Shown here piece by piece: positions 24,754 to 36,257 of a stretch of DNA of 64,000 nt. Every line of letters begins with the position of its first letter. Positions within the stretch are counted from its first letter, which is position 1. The position numbers and the translations under genes were made by a program. Under the pieces are notes generated by a model that was given only the letters and a program-made list of their open reading frames with translations, did not search any database and was not told the DNA's origin. Source of the stretch: Streptomyces showdoensis (lineage in GTDB: Bacteria; Actinomycetota; Actinomycetes; Streptomycetales; Streptomycetaceae); NCBI RefSeq assembly GCF_039535475.1, contig NZ_BAAAXG010000006.1, positions 148,641 through 212,640 of the forward strand, in the 5' to 3' direction.

Positions 24754-25646
24754 TGTCCGCGCCGTCCGTGGACGACCTGGTCGCGATCGACGTCCACACC
24801 CACTGCGAGGTCTCATCGAAGGGCCACGCCTCGCTCTCCGAGGAGCTGCACACGGCCTCCGCCGCGTACTTCAAGGTCGCGGGCGAGCGGAAGCCGACCC
24901 TGGAGGAGACCGCCGCGTACTACCGCGAGCGGCGGATGGCCGCGGTGGTCTTCACCGTGGACGCCGAGCACGCCACCGGCACCGAGCCGATCCCGAACGA
25001 GGAGATCGCCGAGGCGGCGGCCGCCCACGCCGACGTCCTCATCCCCTTCGCCTCCGTCGACCCCTTCCGCGGCCGGGCCGGAGTGCGGCGGGCCCGCCGG
25101 CTGGTCGAGGAGTACGGGGTCCGGGGCTTCAAGTTCCACCCGAGCATCCAGGGCTTCTTCCCCGACGACCGGATGGCCTACGGCCTCTACGAGGTCATGG
25201 AGGAGACCGGCACGATCGCCCTCTTCCACACCGGGCAGACCGGCATCGGTGCCGGGGTCCCCGGGGGCGGCGGCATCCGGCTCAAGTACTCCAACCCGCT
25301 GCACGTCGACGACGTCGCCGCCGACTTCCCGCACCTGAAGATCATCCTGGCGCATCCGTCCTTCCCCTGGCAGGACGAGGCGCTCGCCGTCGCGACCCAC
25401 AAGCCGGGGGTGCACATCGACCTGTCCGGCTGGTCGCCGAAGTACTTCCCGCCGCAGCTGGTCCGGTACGCGAACACCCTGCTCCAGGACAAGGTCCTGT
25501 TCGGCTCCGACTTCCCCGTGCTCAGCCCCGACCGCTGGCTCGCCGACTTCGCGGAGCTGCCGGTCAAGGACGCGGTCCGCCCGAAGATCCTCAAGGAGAA
25601 CGCCGCCCGGCTGCTCGGCCTCACCGGCTCCGACTCCCCTTCCTGA
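24753..25646 (+). CDS. Amidohydrolase, ACMSD/Amidohydro_2 family
   Basis: 297 aa. Metal ligands in DVHTHCEV (H15, H17), GFKFHP (H129), LAHPSFPW (H201) and FGSDFP (D253) define a mononuclear metal-dependent amidohydrolase of the ACMSD/gamma-resorcylate-decarboxylase type, which decarboxylates or hydrolyses aromatic or cyclic acids. Start shares one base with the SDR stop; the ligase gene follows after 11 bp. Role in the ring-acid or acyl pathway is inferred from context. Intact left copy. Confidence 0.92.
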   Translation: MSAPSVDDLVAIDVHTHCEVSSKGHASLSEELHTASAAYFKVAGERKPTLEETAAYYRERRMAAVVFTVDAEHATGTEPIPNEEIAEAAAAHADVLIPFASVDPFRGRAGVRRARRLVEEYGVRGFKFHPSIQGFFPDDRMAYGLYEVMEETGTIALFHTGQTGIGAGVPGGGGIRLKYSNPLHVDDVAADFPHLKIILAHPSFPWQDEALAVATHKPGVHIDLSGWSPKYFPPQLVRYANTLLQDKVLFGSDFPVLSPDRWLADFAELPVKDAVRPKILKENAARLLGLTGSDSPS

Positions 25647-25657
25647 AAGGGCACCCG

Positions 25658-27192
25658 ATGCGCAACGAGGGACTGGGGTCGTGGCCCGCCCGCCGGGCCC
25701 GCAAGACCCCGCACCGCACCGCCCTGATCCACGACGGCGCCACCGTCACGTACGGGGAGCTGCACGCACGCACCTCCCGGCTGGCCCACGCCCTGCGGAC
25801 GGCCGGGGTCCGGCGCGGCGACCGCGTCGCCTACCTCGGCCCCAACCATCCGTCGTTCCTGGAGACCCTGTTCGCGGCCGGCCTGCTCGGCGCGGTCTTC
25901 GTGCCGCTCAACACCCGGCTCGCGGCGCCCGAGATCGCGTACCAGCTGCGCGACTCCGGCAGCACCGTGCTGCTCCGCTCGCCCGCCCTCGCGGCGGTGG
26001 CGGACGCGGCGCTCGCGGAGGGCGGGACCGGTGTGCGGACGGTCGTCGGACACCGGCGGCCCGTACGAGGAGCTGCTCGCCGCCGCCTCCGCGGAGCCGG
26101 TCGACGAGCGGGTCTCGCCCGAGGACGTGGCCCTCATCATGTACACCTCGGGCACCACGGGCCGCCCGAAGGGCGCGATGCTCACCCACGGCAACCTGGT
26201 CTGGAACGCGGTCGACGTCCTCGTCGACCTCGACCTGGCCGGCGACGAGACCGCGCTCGTCTCCGCCCCCCTGTTCCACACCGGCGGCCTCAACATGCTG
26301 GCCCTGCCGGTCCTGCTCAAGGGCGGAGCGTGCCTGCTCGTCGAGTCCTTCGACCCGGGCGACACCCTCGACCTGATCGAACGGCACGGCGTCACCTTCG
26401 TGTTCGGGGTGCCCACCATGTTCGACCGGGTCGCCCGGCACCCGCGCTGGGCGACGGCCGACCTGTCCAGTCTGCGGCTGCTCACCTGCGGCGGCGCGCC
26501 CGTGCCGACCGCGCTCATCGCCGCGTACCAGGAGCGGGGGCTCGCCTTCCTCCAGGGGTACGGGATGACCGAGGCCTCACCGGGCGTGCTGTTCCTGGAC
26601 GCGGAGCACGCCGTGAGCAAGGCCGGGTCCGCCGGGGTGCCGCACTTCTTCACCGACGTACGGGTGGTGCGCCCCGACCTGACCCCGGCGGCGACCGGCG
26701 AGACGGGCGAGGTGCTGGTCCGCGGCCCGCACGTGATGGCCGGCTACTGGGGCCTGGCCGAGGAGACGGCGGCCGTGTTCGCCGACGGCTGGTTCCGCAG
26801 CGGCGACGCGGCCCGGGTCGACGCCGACGGCTACGTCACCATCGTCGACCGCCTGAAGGGACATGATCATCTCGGGCGGGGAGAACATCTACCCCGCCGA
26901 GGTGGAGGACGCCCTGCTCGCCCATCCCGACGTCGTCGAGTGCGCCGTCATCGGCGTGCCCGACGGGACGTGGGGCGAGACGGTCCGCGCGGTGATCGTG
27001 ACCGGAGCGGCCGGCACGCCCGATCCGGCCGCGATCCTCGCGTCGCTGGACGGCCGGCTCGCCCGGTACAAGATCCCGAAGTCCGTCGTGGTCGTCGCCG
27101 AACTGCCGCGCACCGGCCTCCGGAAAGCTCCTCAGCACCAGCTCCGCACCCGGTACGGAACCCCCTGGACACGCCACCCGGCGCTTCCCTAG
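25658..27192 (+). pseudogene. Frame-disrupted left copy of acyl-CoA synthetase
   Basis: Same gene as the intact one at 56,344-57,852. The frame is lost by an extra G near 26,045 (GTCGTCGG against GTCGTCG), an extra G near 26,862 (GAAGGGAC against GAAGGAC) and several indels at 27,110-27,170 that destroy the catalytic-Lys tail and the normal stop. Domain motifs remain visible in three frames (YTSGTTGRPKG; GYGMTEASPG; GGENIYPAEVE). The single-base indels look like sequencing errors rather than decay. Confidence 0.85.
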
Positions 27193-27206
27193 GAAGGACC
27201 ACCCCC

Positions 27207-27669
27207 ATGACCACGACCCTCATCGTCGACGGCATCGACGCCCTGAAGGAGCTGGCCGGCAGCGAGCTGGGCACCAGCGGCTGGATCGACGTCACCCAGG
27301 ACCGGATCGACGGCTTCGCCGACGCCACCGGCGACCACCAGTGGATCCACGTGGACGTGGAGCGCGCGAAGGAGGGGCCCCTTCGGCGCCCCGATCGCCC
27401 ACGGCTATCTGACTCTCGCCCTCTTCATCCCCCTGTTCACCGGACTCCTCGACGTCCGGGGCGTCACCACGAAGGTCAACTACGGCCTGGACAAGGTGCG
27501 TTTCCCCGCCCCGGTCACGGTCGGCTCCCGGCTGCGGCTCGTCGCCCGCCTCGCCGCGGTCGAGGAGGTGAACGGCGGCGTCCAGATCGCCGTCGACGGC
27601 ACGATCGAGATCGAGGGCGGCGCCAAGCCGGCCTGCGTGCTGCGCAGCCTGTCGCGCTTCTACGCGTAG
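27207..27669 (+). pseudogene. Frame-disrupted left copy of MaoC-like hydratase
   Basis: 463 nt against 462 in the intact mirror copy (55,845-56,306): one extra G in the run at 27,374-27,377 shifts frame after about 57 codons. Start, ribosome-binding site (AGGAAGG) and stop are otherwise as in the clean copy. Confidence 0.85.
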
Positions 27670-27677
27670 GCCGGCTG

Positions 27678-27705
27678 CGGCCGGGTCCTGGCCCGGACCC
27701 GGCCG
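27678..27705. terminator. Bidirectional terminator hairpin, left copy
   Basis: Arms CGGCCGGGTCC / GGACCCGGCCG with a 6-nt loop, between the convergent MaoC and MDR genes. Identical hairpin at 55,809-55,836. Confidence 0.75.
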
Positions 27706-27709
27706 CGGC

Positions 27710-28694
27710 TCACGCCTCCGCGCCGTCCACCACGAGGACGATCTTCCCGGTGGTGCGGTCCGTCCTCGCCGAGCGCGTGGGCCTCGGCCGCGGCGGAGAG
27801 CGGGAAGACGGAGTCGACGTGGGCGCGGAGCGCGCCGGAGGCGACGAGGTCCGCGATGGCGTTCATGCCGCCGTGGTCGGCCTCGACCAGCATGGTGACC
27901 GCCCGGACGCCCCGCCTCGGCCGCCTTCGCCGCGTCGTCGGGGTCGGTGGGCGGCAGGATCGACACGACGATGCCGCCGGGGCGCAGCACGTCGAGGGAG
28001 CGGGTGCGGGTGTCGCCGGAGAGGGGGTCGAGGACGACGTCGATGTCCTTCGTCGCCTCGCGGAAGTCGACCGAGCGGTAGTCGATCACCTCGTCCGCGC
28101 CGAGCGAGCGCAGGAAGTCGTGCTTGGGGGCGCTGGCGGTGGCGATCACATGCGCCCCGTGCGCCTTGGCGATCTGTACGGCGAGGTGGCCGACCCCGCC
28201 CGCGGCCGGCGTGGATCAGGACGCGCTGCCCGGCCCGCAGCCCGGCGGTGTCGACGAGCGCCTGGTACGCGGTGAGGGCGGCGAGCGGCAGGGCGCCGGC
28301 CTGTACGTGTCGACCTCGCGAGGGCTGCGGGCGAAGGCACGGGCCGGGGCGTGTGACGTACTCGCGTGGGCGCCGACCCCGTGCGGGTACGGCAGCATGC
28401 CGAGACCTCGTCGCGGGCCGAAGAGGGTGACGCCGAAGCCGACCGCCTCGACGACGCCAGGAGACGTCCCAGCCGAGGACCGGGGCAGCTCGCTCAGAAG
28501 AGGGCGTCGAGGCGACAGGTGCTTCAGTCCGTCGGGTGACCCCCGGAGCGCGCGGACCGGCGACAGGATCTCGCTGGGCCTCGGGACGGGACGGCCGGTA
28601 CCTCGACCTCCTGGAGGACTCGGGGGTTCCGTGGGTGCGCTGGCTGATGGCCCGCATGGTGGGGGCGGTGGGGCGCAGTGGTGCTGTTCGTCAT
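27710..28694 (-). pseudogene. Frame-disrupted left copy of MDR oxidoreductase
   Basis: Mirror of the intact gene at 54,821-55,804. Indels near 27,767, 27,915, 28,203 and repeatedly from 28,300 onward break the frame; damage becomes dense toward the start codon at 28,694. The C-terminal half still reads as MDR sequence in pieces (HDFLRSLGADEVIDYRSVDF). Confidence 0.8.
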
Positions 28695-28762
28695 GGAGCA
28701 AGCCTCGCCGGAGCGCCCCGGGACGTACCATGGCATGAAGGCCTCTTCGACAGGATCGTGCC

Positions 28763-29741
28763 ATGGGAAACGTCCCCGCGGTCGTCGTCTCGCTCTGTGA
28801 CGGCGTGTAACCCTTCGAGCTGGGCATCGCCCGACCGGGTCTTCGCGCGGCCGGGGGCCGCTATACGAGGTCCTGACCTGCTCGGTCGACGGCGGGCCGT
28901 GCGGACGAACTCCGACTTCTCGTGAGACCGTCGCGCACGTCAGTCCCGAGGTGCTTGAGCACGGCGACACCGTGATCCTGGCCCCTGCCCTGCGAGACCG
29001 CCCTCGTCTCGCCCGAGCTGCCTCGAGCGGTCGGCGCGGCCCCTCGCGCGGACGATCCCGCGGGGCGCGTCGGATCAGTGTCCATCTGCACGACCGTGCT
29101 GCTCGCCAGCGGCGGGCTCCTCGACGGCTGCGCCGAGGCGACCACCCACTGGCGCTCGTGTGGAGCGTTGCCGCGCGTGGTTCCTGAGGTGGCAGCTCGA
29201 CCCGGACGTCCTGTTCATCGCGACGGCGACATCCTCGACCTCGGCGGGAGGCGCCGTCGGGCGTGGACGTCTGTCTGCACCTGCTGCGCAAAGGACCACG
29301 GGACCGCGCTCGCCAACCGGGTTCGCCCGCCTGGCTCGTCGTGCCGCCCGGGCGGACGGCGGCCAGGCGCTCAGTACATCGAGCAGCGGTGCCCGAGCCA
29401 CCGGCGAACGACACCTCGGCCACCGCCAGTGGGCGCTGGAGAACCTGCACGAGCCGCTGGCCCGCGCCGATCTCGCCGGGCACGTCCCGGATGAGCCTGC
29501 GCACCTTCGCGCGCCGGTTCAACGAGGAGTCGGCATGAGCCCGGGCCGCTGGCTGATCCAGCAGCGGGTGACCGGGCCCGTGACCTCCTGGAGTCCACCG
29601 ACCTGGCCGGGGACGACATCGCGGGCAGGTCGGCTCGCCACCGGAACCTCCCCTGCGCCCAGCACCTGCACGCCGCCATCGGGGTGACCCCCCTGGCCCT
29701 ACCGGCGCACCTTCGCGGCGGGGTGGGCGCCGGGCGTCTAG
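28763..29741 (+). pseudogene. Heavily frame-disrupted left copy of GlxA-type regulator
   Basis: 979 nt against 960 in the intact copy (53,791-54,750). Indels occur roughly every 15-30 bp, so only short in-frame fragments survive (RQWALENLHEPLA, MSLRTFARRFNEE in different frames). Start ATGGGAAACG and end TAG can still be aligned. Confidence 0.8.
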
Positions 29742-30944
29742 CGCCCGTCCAGCAGGGCGCCGAGTCCGGCCGCCAGCCGCTCGTACTCCTCGGGCCGCGT
29801 TGTAGATCTCGCCGCTGATCCGGATGCCGCCGCCGTCCGGCCAGGCCAGACGAGGGTCGGCAGCCGAGGGCGGGCCGCGATCTCCTCGCGCAGCGCGGCC
29901 CGCCTCGCCTGCGTCCGGGCCAGGCTCCGGGGCAGCCGCAGGGAACCGCATGGCGAGCCCCTCGTCCACGGGAGGGGCGTGACGCCCGGGAGGCGGGACA
30001 GCAGTGGCGGGCGCCGTACGCGACGAGGGCGCCGTTGTGGGCCGACGGGTCGCGGCGCCGAGGGCGCTCGATCAGGTCGAGGCCCTCGGGCGCGGCCAGC
30101 CAGCCCGTGTAGTCGGCGGTGGCCCGGAACTCGACGCGCGCGGAGCAGCCGCGGTGGCCCTCCAGGAGGGCACCGGCGCGGGGACCCGGGCCGGAACCCG
30201 GGGCCGACCGCGAGGACCGGCGCTGCCCGGCGGGGCGTAGGCCCCACTTGTGCAGGTTGCCGAACCAGAGGTCGCGGCCGTCCGGCGAGCGGTTCGGCGA
30301 GCATCCGGGCGCGTGGGCGCCCGTCCGACGACGGTGGTGATCCCGCGGGCGCGCAGCTCGGTGAGCAGCCGGGCGTGGCCGACGGGCCGCCGGTGGGCGA
30401 GCTGATACTGGTCGAGCAGCGCCACCTGGTGCGGGGCGTGATCCCGGCGAGCACCGCCGCGCACACCGCGTCCTCGTCCGGGAGGGCCGGGTCGAGGGCG
30501 ACGGTGGTGAGAGCGGGGCGCGCCGGGCGGCGGCCGTGATCACCCGTGCCGTAGCCGTGGTCGGTCACCAGGATCTCGTCGTTCCCGCTCCAGGCGCAGG
30601 GCCGTCGAGCGCGAGGTTGGCCGCCTCGGTGGCGTTGGCGACGAACGCGAGGCCCTCCGGCTCCGTTCCCAGTGCCGTCCGGCGACGCGGGCCCGGGCCG
30701 CGGCGAGCCGGTCGGGGACGTCGCGGAAGAAGCGGTCGGGGTCGGCGGCGGACTCGTCGTCGAGGCGGCGGCGTTCCCGGGGCGACGGGGACCGGGACGG
30801 CGCCGTAGGAGCCCGTGGTTGAGGTGGGCGACGGCGGGGTCGAGCCGGAACAGGCCGGCGCCGCCCGGGAACGCGCCGGGCCGCCGCGGATCCGGCGGGC
30901 GCCGTCGCCCGTCCGGCCGCGCCCGAGGCCTTCCGCCCCGTCAT
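29738..30944 (-). pseudogene. Heavily frame-disrupted left copy of class V aminotransferase
   Basis: 1,207 nt against 1,191 in the intact copy (52,604-53,794). Fragments such as FGNLHKWG and RATADYTGWLAAPEGLDLIER persist in alternating frames. Stop TAG shares the CTAG with the convergent GlxA remnant, as on the right. Confidence 0.8.
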
Positions 30945-32956
30945 CGGACCTCCACGACACCGTACGGCCGGGGGCACCCGGGTGCGGACGGTCGTGTACG
31001 TGACGCGTCGACACCCACCCTCGGTGCGGGCCGGGCGCCTGGCGCCGTCGACCAGGACAGTGGCGTGGGGCGCCGGGGAAGCGCGCCACCCAGGTGTAGG
31101 GCCGGGTGCCGGAGGTGGGGTGAGGGGGTGGAGCGGAGGGACGCCGGGGCCGTGTCGTGCCGCAGGGTGAAGGCGGAGTCGCCGACCGCAGGTCCGAGAC
31201 GCTCAGCCAGTCCATGCCGGAGGGCAGGCGCGGCTGGGTGGTGAGGGTGCGGGCGGGGGGCGTCGGGGGTGACGCCCCATGAGGCCCTGGACGGTCTGGG
31301 GCGAGAGGGTGAAGGACACTCGGGGTAGTCGCGTTGGTTGCCCTGGCGGGGTGTGACGTGCCGGACCATCCTTCTCCGGCGTAGATGCGGCGCATCCACT
31401 TCCAGGCGGTGTCGGCGGCGCGGTTGTCGGTGAGGAAGGTGTCGGGGAGGTAGGTCAGGGCCTCGATGTTGTCGGGGCGGCCGGCGCCTCGGCGCCTGGG
31501 CGTCGATGTAGTCGAGGTAGGCCTTCGCGGCGGGCGCCCGGGGTCGATGATCCCTTCATCGGCATGAAACCAGCTGTTCTCCTTGCCCCCAGCCGGTCAG
31601 CGCCGCCGTCGGTGGTGTAGCCGCGCGGACCATGTCGGCGCCCGAACCGGTGCCGCTCCAGGTGGTGTTGAAGTAGGTCCTGAGCGCGCGCGGGCGCGGC
31701 GGTTCGAAGCGGGCGGCGGGGGTCGCGGTGTCGCCCTGTGCGCGGGCGAGGGAGGCCATCGCGCGGTAGGCCCTGTACTGGAGAGCCGATGGCGTCGGCC
31801 CGGCCTCGGCGAGCGGTTCGCGCTCTGCTCGTTGTAGCTGGCGGTGCCCGGAAGATGCCGTGTCCGGTGCCCTCGGCGACCCGCACGGGGCGTTGTCCTT
31901 GCGGCCGTCGTGGAGGGTGACGAACTCCTCGGTGTGTGCCGGTAGAAGTCCCACAGGGCCGGGTCGTCGAGGTAGGGCGGGGTCGCCGCTCCAGCGGTAG
32001 CCTCCTCGGCCTTCTGGACGAGTTCGAAGGGGCGGGGACCTCGCGGACGAAGAGCTCGGGGCCGCCGGTAGTCGATGGAGAGCGGGCTGCGGTTGTCCGA
32101 AGTTGAGCGCCCACACCGGGTAGTAGGCGTGCTCGGCGTGGCGGAGGAGGCGGCGAAGGCGCGCAGCATCTCCTTGTTCTCGTCGGGCAGGCCGAGGATG
32201 CGCACCGGCGAGTGGTGGGCCATGTCGCGGGAGTAGTAGCCGCTGCGGTTCGCGTAGCCGGCCCAGTAGGAGGGGCCGTAAGACGCCGGCCGGTGTCCGC
32301 GGTCTGGCGTTCGTCGGCGTCGAGGGGGCCCCGGGTGCCGCGGGAGGTGGACCAGCTGTTGGCCTTGTGCTTGGCCCAGTCGAACATCGCGACGATCATC
32401 CGGGGTCGTGGAGCCGATCCGGGGGTCGGCCGGGGCCGCCGGGGAGGACCATCACGTCGTCGACGTTGACCAGCCCCGGCCGACTCGAAGGCGATCTCCA
32501 GCCGGTCGCCGGGGGCGAGGGTGACCTGCCGAGCGGTGTGGCGCCGGTAGCCGGCGCCGGCCGGCAGGAGCCGCCTCCGCGGTCCTCGGTGGCCGTTGAC
32601 GCGCAGGACGTAGCGGGCGCCGGGGCCGCCCGTGGCGATCCAGGCGGAGACGAGGTAGCCGCCGTGCCCGGGGCGGTCACCGGTCTGGAGAGATCTTCAT
32701 GCCGCGCCGGCGTTCGAGGTAGGCCAGCCGTCCGCCGGCGTGCGGGTAGTTGCTCGCCACGCGGTGCCGGAGGTGAACCTCCCAGCCCTCGCGCCCCGTT
32801 CGAAGAACCCGGGTCGGCGACGGCCAGCGGGGCGGGTGCGGTCGGCCCACGTCGGTGCGGCCGGCGCGCGGGGGTGGCGTGGGCGCGCGTGAGCGGGGCG
32901 AGCGTACTGAAGAGCAGCGCGACGGCTGCGAGCAGCGTCAGGCGGGTGCGCGTCAT
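30941..32956 (-). pseudogene. Heavily frame-disrupted left copy of secreted six-hairpin glycosidase
   Basis: 2,016 nt against 1,992 in the intact copy (50,616-52,607). Dense 1-nt insertions and deletions throughout; only short identifiable stretches (RPYTWVARFPGA, LPSGMDWLSVSDLR) stay in frame. Confidence 0.8.
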
Positions 32957-33053
32957 GAGGTGTCTCCCGGACGGGTCGGGCGGCGCGCGGCACGCTAGCA
33001 ACCGGGAAGAAGGGACCGCCAATGCATCGGGCAACATTCCTGACGGATCAAAC

Positions 33054-33065
33054 TGAAAAGTTTCA
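33054..33065. promoter_or_regulatory. Candidate LacI operator, left copy
   Basis: TGAAAAGTTTCA: 5-bp arms around AG, the mirror of TGAAAACTTTCA at 50,504-50,515, between the divergent glycosidase and binding-protein genes. Confidence 0.45.
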
Positions 33066-33111
33066 ATCGAGTCTTGCAACTCGGGCGGGAGGGCTTGTAG
33101 CGTCCCGCCCC

Positions 33112-34489
33112 ATGACAGACAGAGACTCGGCAGGACACCCCGCCCGGCGCCACCTTCCTCCGCATGGGCGGCGGGGGCACTGGCCTCTCGCTCGCCGGCT
33201 GCACCGGCAGCGGCGCCGCCGACGCGGGCGGTTCGGGCGGCAAGGGCGGACCCCGCAAGGGGAAAGGATCACCAGGTCTGGTCCGGCCAGGGACCCCGCG
33301 GCCGAACTCAAGGCCTGCTACGAAGTTCAACAAGGAGTTCACGGACATCCAGGTCACCGTCGAGGACATCGGCAACCCGGCGATCTGGGACAAGATCACG
33401 GCGGGCCTGGCCGCCGGCGGCCAGGGCCTCGCCGAGTGTCCTGCACATCGGCGTGGGACTACCTGCCCGGGTAGTCGAGCGCTTCCCCGGCGGTCTCGCC
33501 GACCTCCCTGCCGCCGCTGGGCGAGACCGCCCACAAGCAAGGACCATTCGACCGCCGCCGTGGCAGAGACCGTTCTGCCCCACGGCAAAGCGGGTCGACG
33601 CCCTCTTCCTGTTGGAGGCCAACTCGGCGGGCTCTCTACTACGGGCCGACCTCTTCGAGAAGGCGGCGTCGACGTCGGCGCGCTGCAGACCTGGGACAGA
33701 CGGTCGAGGCGGGCAAGCGGCTCAAGGCCCGCACCGGCGCCCCACCTCCTCGGCATCGACAAGCCCGCCTCGCAGCCGGACGCCGCCAACTTCTTCCAGC
33801 TGCTGCTCCAGCTCCAGGGCGCCTTCTACTTCGACCTGGAGGGCCGCATCACGCTGGACTCCCCCGAGGCCGTCCGGGCGATGACGCTCATCAAGACCAT
33901 GAACGACGCCGGTCTGGTCAGCGACCTGGCCGGCGGCTGGAACGCCCTGATGATGCTCGCTGAAGCGGGCACCCGCCGCCGTGCTCCCCTGGCCCACCTG
34001 GTTCGGCGGGATCATCCAGGAGCAGGTGCCCGCCGAGGCCGGCAAGTGGAAGGTGCGGCTGCCCCCGGCCGTCCGCCGCGGCGGCCCCACCGCGGCGACG
34101 TGTGAACTCCACCCACCTCGCCGTCGCGGGCAGCAGCACGCAGCAGGCCGCCGCCTGGACCTTCGTCGAGTTCGCGCTGACCCGGCCCGCCTCCCAGGTG
34201 GGCATCTACCGCGGCAAGGGCATCGCGCCGCCCTGCTCAAGGCGTACGACGACCCGGTCTTCCACGAGCCGTCCGCGTTCTTCAGCGGGCAGCGCAAGGG
34301 CGAGATCTTCCTCTCCGCCCTCAAGGCCCCCAGCCCCGCCGTGAACTACACCGGCGACTACGCCCGCGCGCTCAAGCTGGTCACCGACGCCCAGTCCCAG
34401 GTGCTCCTCAAGGCGCCGACCCGGCGAAGGTGCTGGGCGAGGCGGCCCGTGAACTGGCCCGCCAGACGGGCCGGAAGGCCGCCCGATGA
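33112..34489 (+). pseudogene. Frame-disrupted left copy of sugar-binding lipoprotein
   Basis: 1,378 nt against 1,362 in the intact copy (49,096-50,457). Dense indels to about 33,750, sparser afterwards (e.g. near 33,955, 34,101, 34,230, 34,415). The middle reads normally (PDAANFFQLLLQLQGAFYFD). Confidence 0.82.
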
Positions 34490-35419
34490 CGCAGGTCGCC
34501 GCCCCGGCGGCCGGCCCCGCGCCGGCCGCCGCCGCACCACGGCCCGCCGTGCCCCGCCGCCGGCGGCGGGGCCGGGCCGCCCCGTACCTCTTCGTCCTGC
34601 CCGCCCTGCTGCTCTTCGCCGCCTTCAAGCTCTACCCGATCGGCTGGTCCTTCCTGCTCAGCCTGCACCGCACGGTCGGCGGCGCCGAGACCTTCGTCGG
34701 CGCCGACAACTACCTGCGGCTCGCGGAGGACCCGCTGCTGTGGACCGCGCTGCGCAACACCCTCGTGATCCTCGTCGTCCAAGTGCCGCTGATGCTGGCG
34801 CTCGCGACCGGGCTCGCCGTCGCCCTCGACTCCACCCTGCTGCGCGGCGCCCGGTCTTCCGGCTCGGCTTCTTCCTGCCGATGGTCACCGGCCTCGTCGC
34901 GTACGGCATCGTCTTCTCCGTCCTGCTCAACAAGGACTACGGCCTGGTCAACTGGGTGTTCGGGCGCTTCGGCGCCGACCCGGTGCCGTGGCTGACCGAT
35001 CCGATGTGGGCGCGGATCTCCCTCGCCTGGCGCTGACCTGGCACTACACACCGGCTACAACGCCGTCATCCTGCTGGCCCGGCTGCAGACGGTGCCGCGC
35101 GAGCTCTACGACGCGGTCGCCGTCGACGGCGGCGGGGCGCTCTCCGCCTTCCGGCACGTCACCCTCCCCGGACTGCGCCCGGCCCTGCTGCTCACCACGG
35201 TCCTGTCCACCATCGGCACCCTCCAGCTCTTCGACGAGTCCGTACGTGCTGACCGGCGGCGGCCCGGACAACGCCACCCTGACCATCGGCGTGTACCTGT
35301 ACCAGAACGCCTTCACATACTTCGACTTCGGCTACGCCTCCGCCATCGCGTACGCCCTCACCGTCCTCGTCGGGCTGCTCGGCCTGATCCAGTTCCGCCT
35401 CCTCGGGGAGAAGCCGTGA
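34486..35419 (+). pseudogene. Frame-disrupted left copy of MalF-type permease
   Basis: 934 nt against 933 in the intact copy (48,167-49,099). Frame breaks near 34,850 (RGRPVFRL becomes RGARSSGS), 35,030-35,050 and 35,241. The ATGA overlap with the binding-protein remnant is retained. Confidence 0.85.
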
Positions 35420-36257
35420 CCGCCCGCCGCGCCCGCCCCCGCCACCCGGGGCGAGCCTCCTGCTCACCTCCGCGCTCGGCCTGGCGCTCGCCGTCGTCGT
35501 GGTCCCCGTTCTACTGGCTGGCCGTCGGCGCCACCCCACAGCTCGGCGGAGATCTTCGACAGCCCGCCGCCGCTGCTGCCCGGCGGGCACCTCGGGGAGA
35601 ACCTCGCCACCCTCCGGAGACCGCCGACTTCGGCCGGGTCGTGCTCAACTCCCTGGGCATCGCGCTGGTCTACACGCTGCTCGCGGGCACCGTGTGCACC
35701 CTCGCCGGATACGGCTTCGCCACCTACCGCTTCCGCGGCCGCGAGGCCTGTTTCGGGCTGCTGATGCTGGGGCTGGTCGTGCCCGCGCAGATCACCCTGG
35801 TCCCGCTGTTCCAGATGATGGCCGAGCTGCACTGGCTGAACACCTACCAGGCCGTCGTCGCCCCGACCTGGCCCTGCCCTTCGGCATCTTCCTGATGCGC
35901 CAGTCGATGGCCGCGCTGCCGCAGGAACTGCTCGACTCGGGGCGGATGGACGGCTGCGGCGAGCTGCGGCTGCTGTGGCGCGTCGCCCTGCCGCCGATGC
36001 GCCCGGCGCTCGCCGCCCTCGCGCTGTTCCTCTTCCTCTACCAGTGGAACGACTTCGTCTGGCCGCTGATCGTGCTGCGCGACGACAGCGCCTTCACCAT
36101 CCCGGTCGCGCTCGCCTCGCTCCAGGGCCTGGACGAGACCGACTACGGCGCCATCCTCGCCGGCACCTCCCTCGCCGCCGTCCCCATGGCGGTGGTCTTC
36201 CTCGCCCTCCAGCGGCACTTCGTCTCCGGCCTCCTCGCGGGTGCCGTGAAGGAATGA
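35416..36257 (+). pseudogene. Frame-disrupted left copy of MalG-type permease
   Basis: 842 nt against 843 in the intact copy (47,328-48,170). Breaks near 35,450, 35,505, 35,535, 35,616 and 35,862; the C-terminal third (FLMRQSMAALPQELLDSGRM to the end) is correct. Confidence 0.85.

Noticed and set aside
28200..34000. A cluster of decaying paralogous pseudogenes
   Set aside because: Differences from the clean copy are 1-nt indels spread evenly, not substitutions or large deletions. They look like read error.
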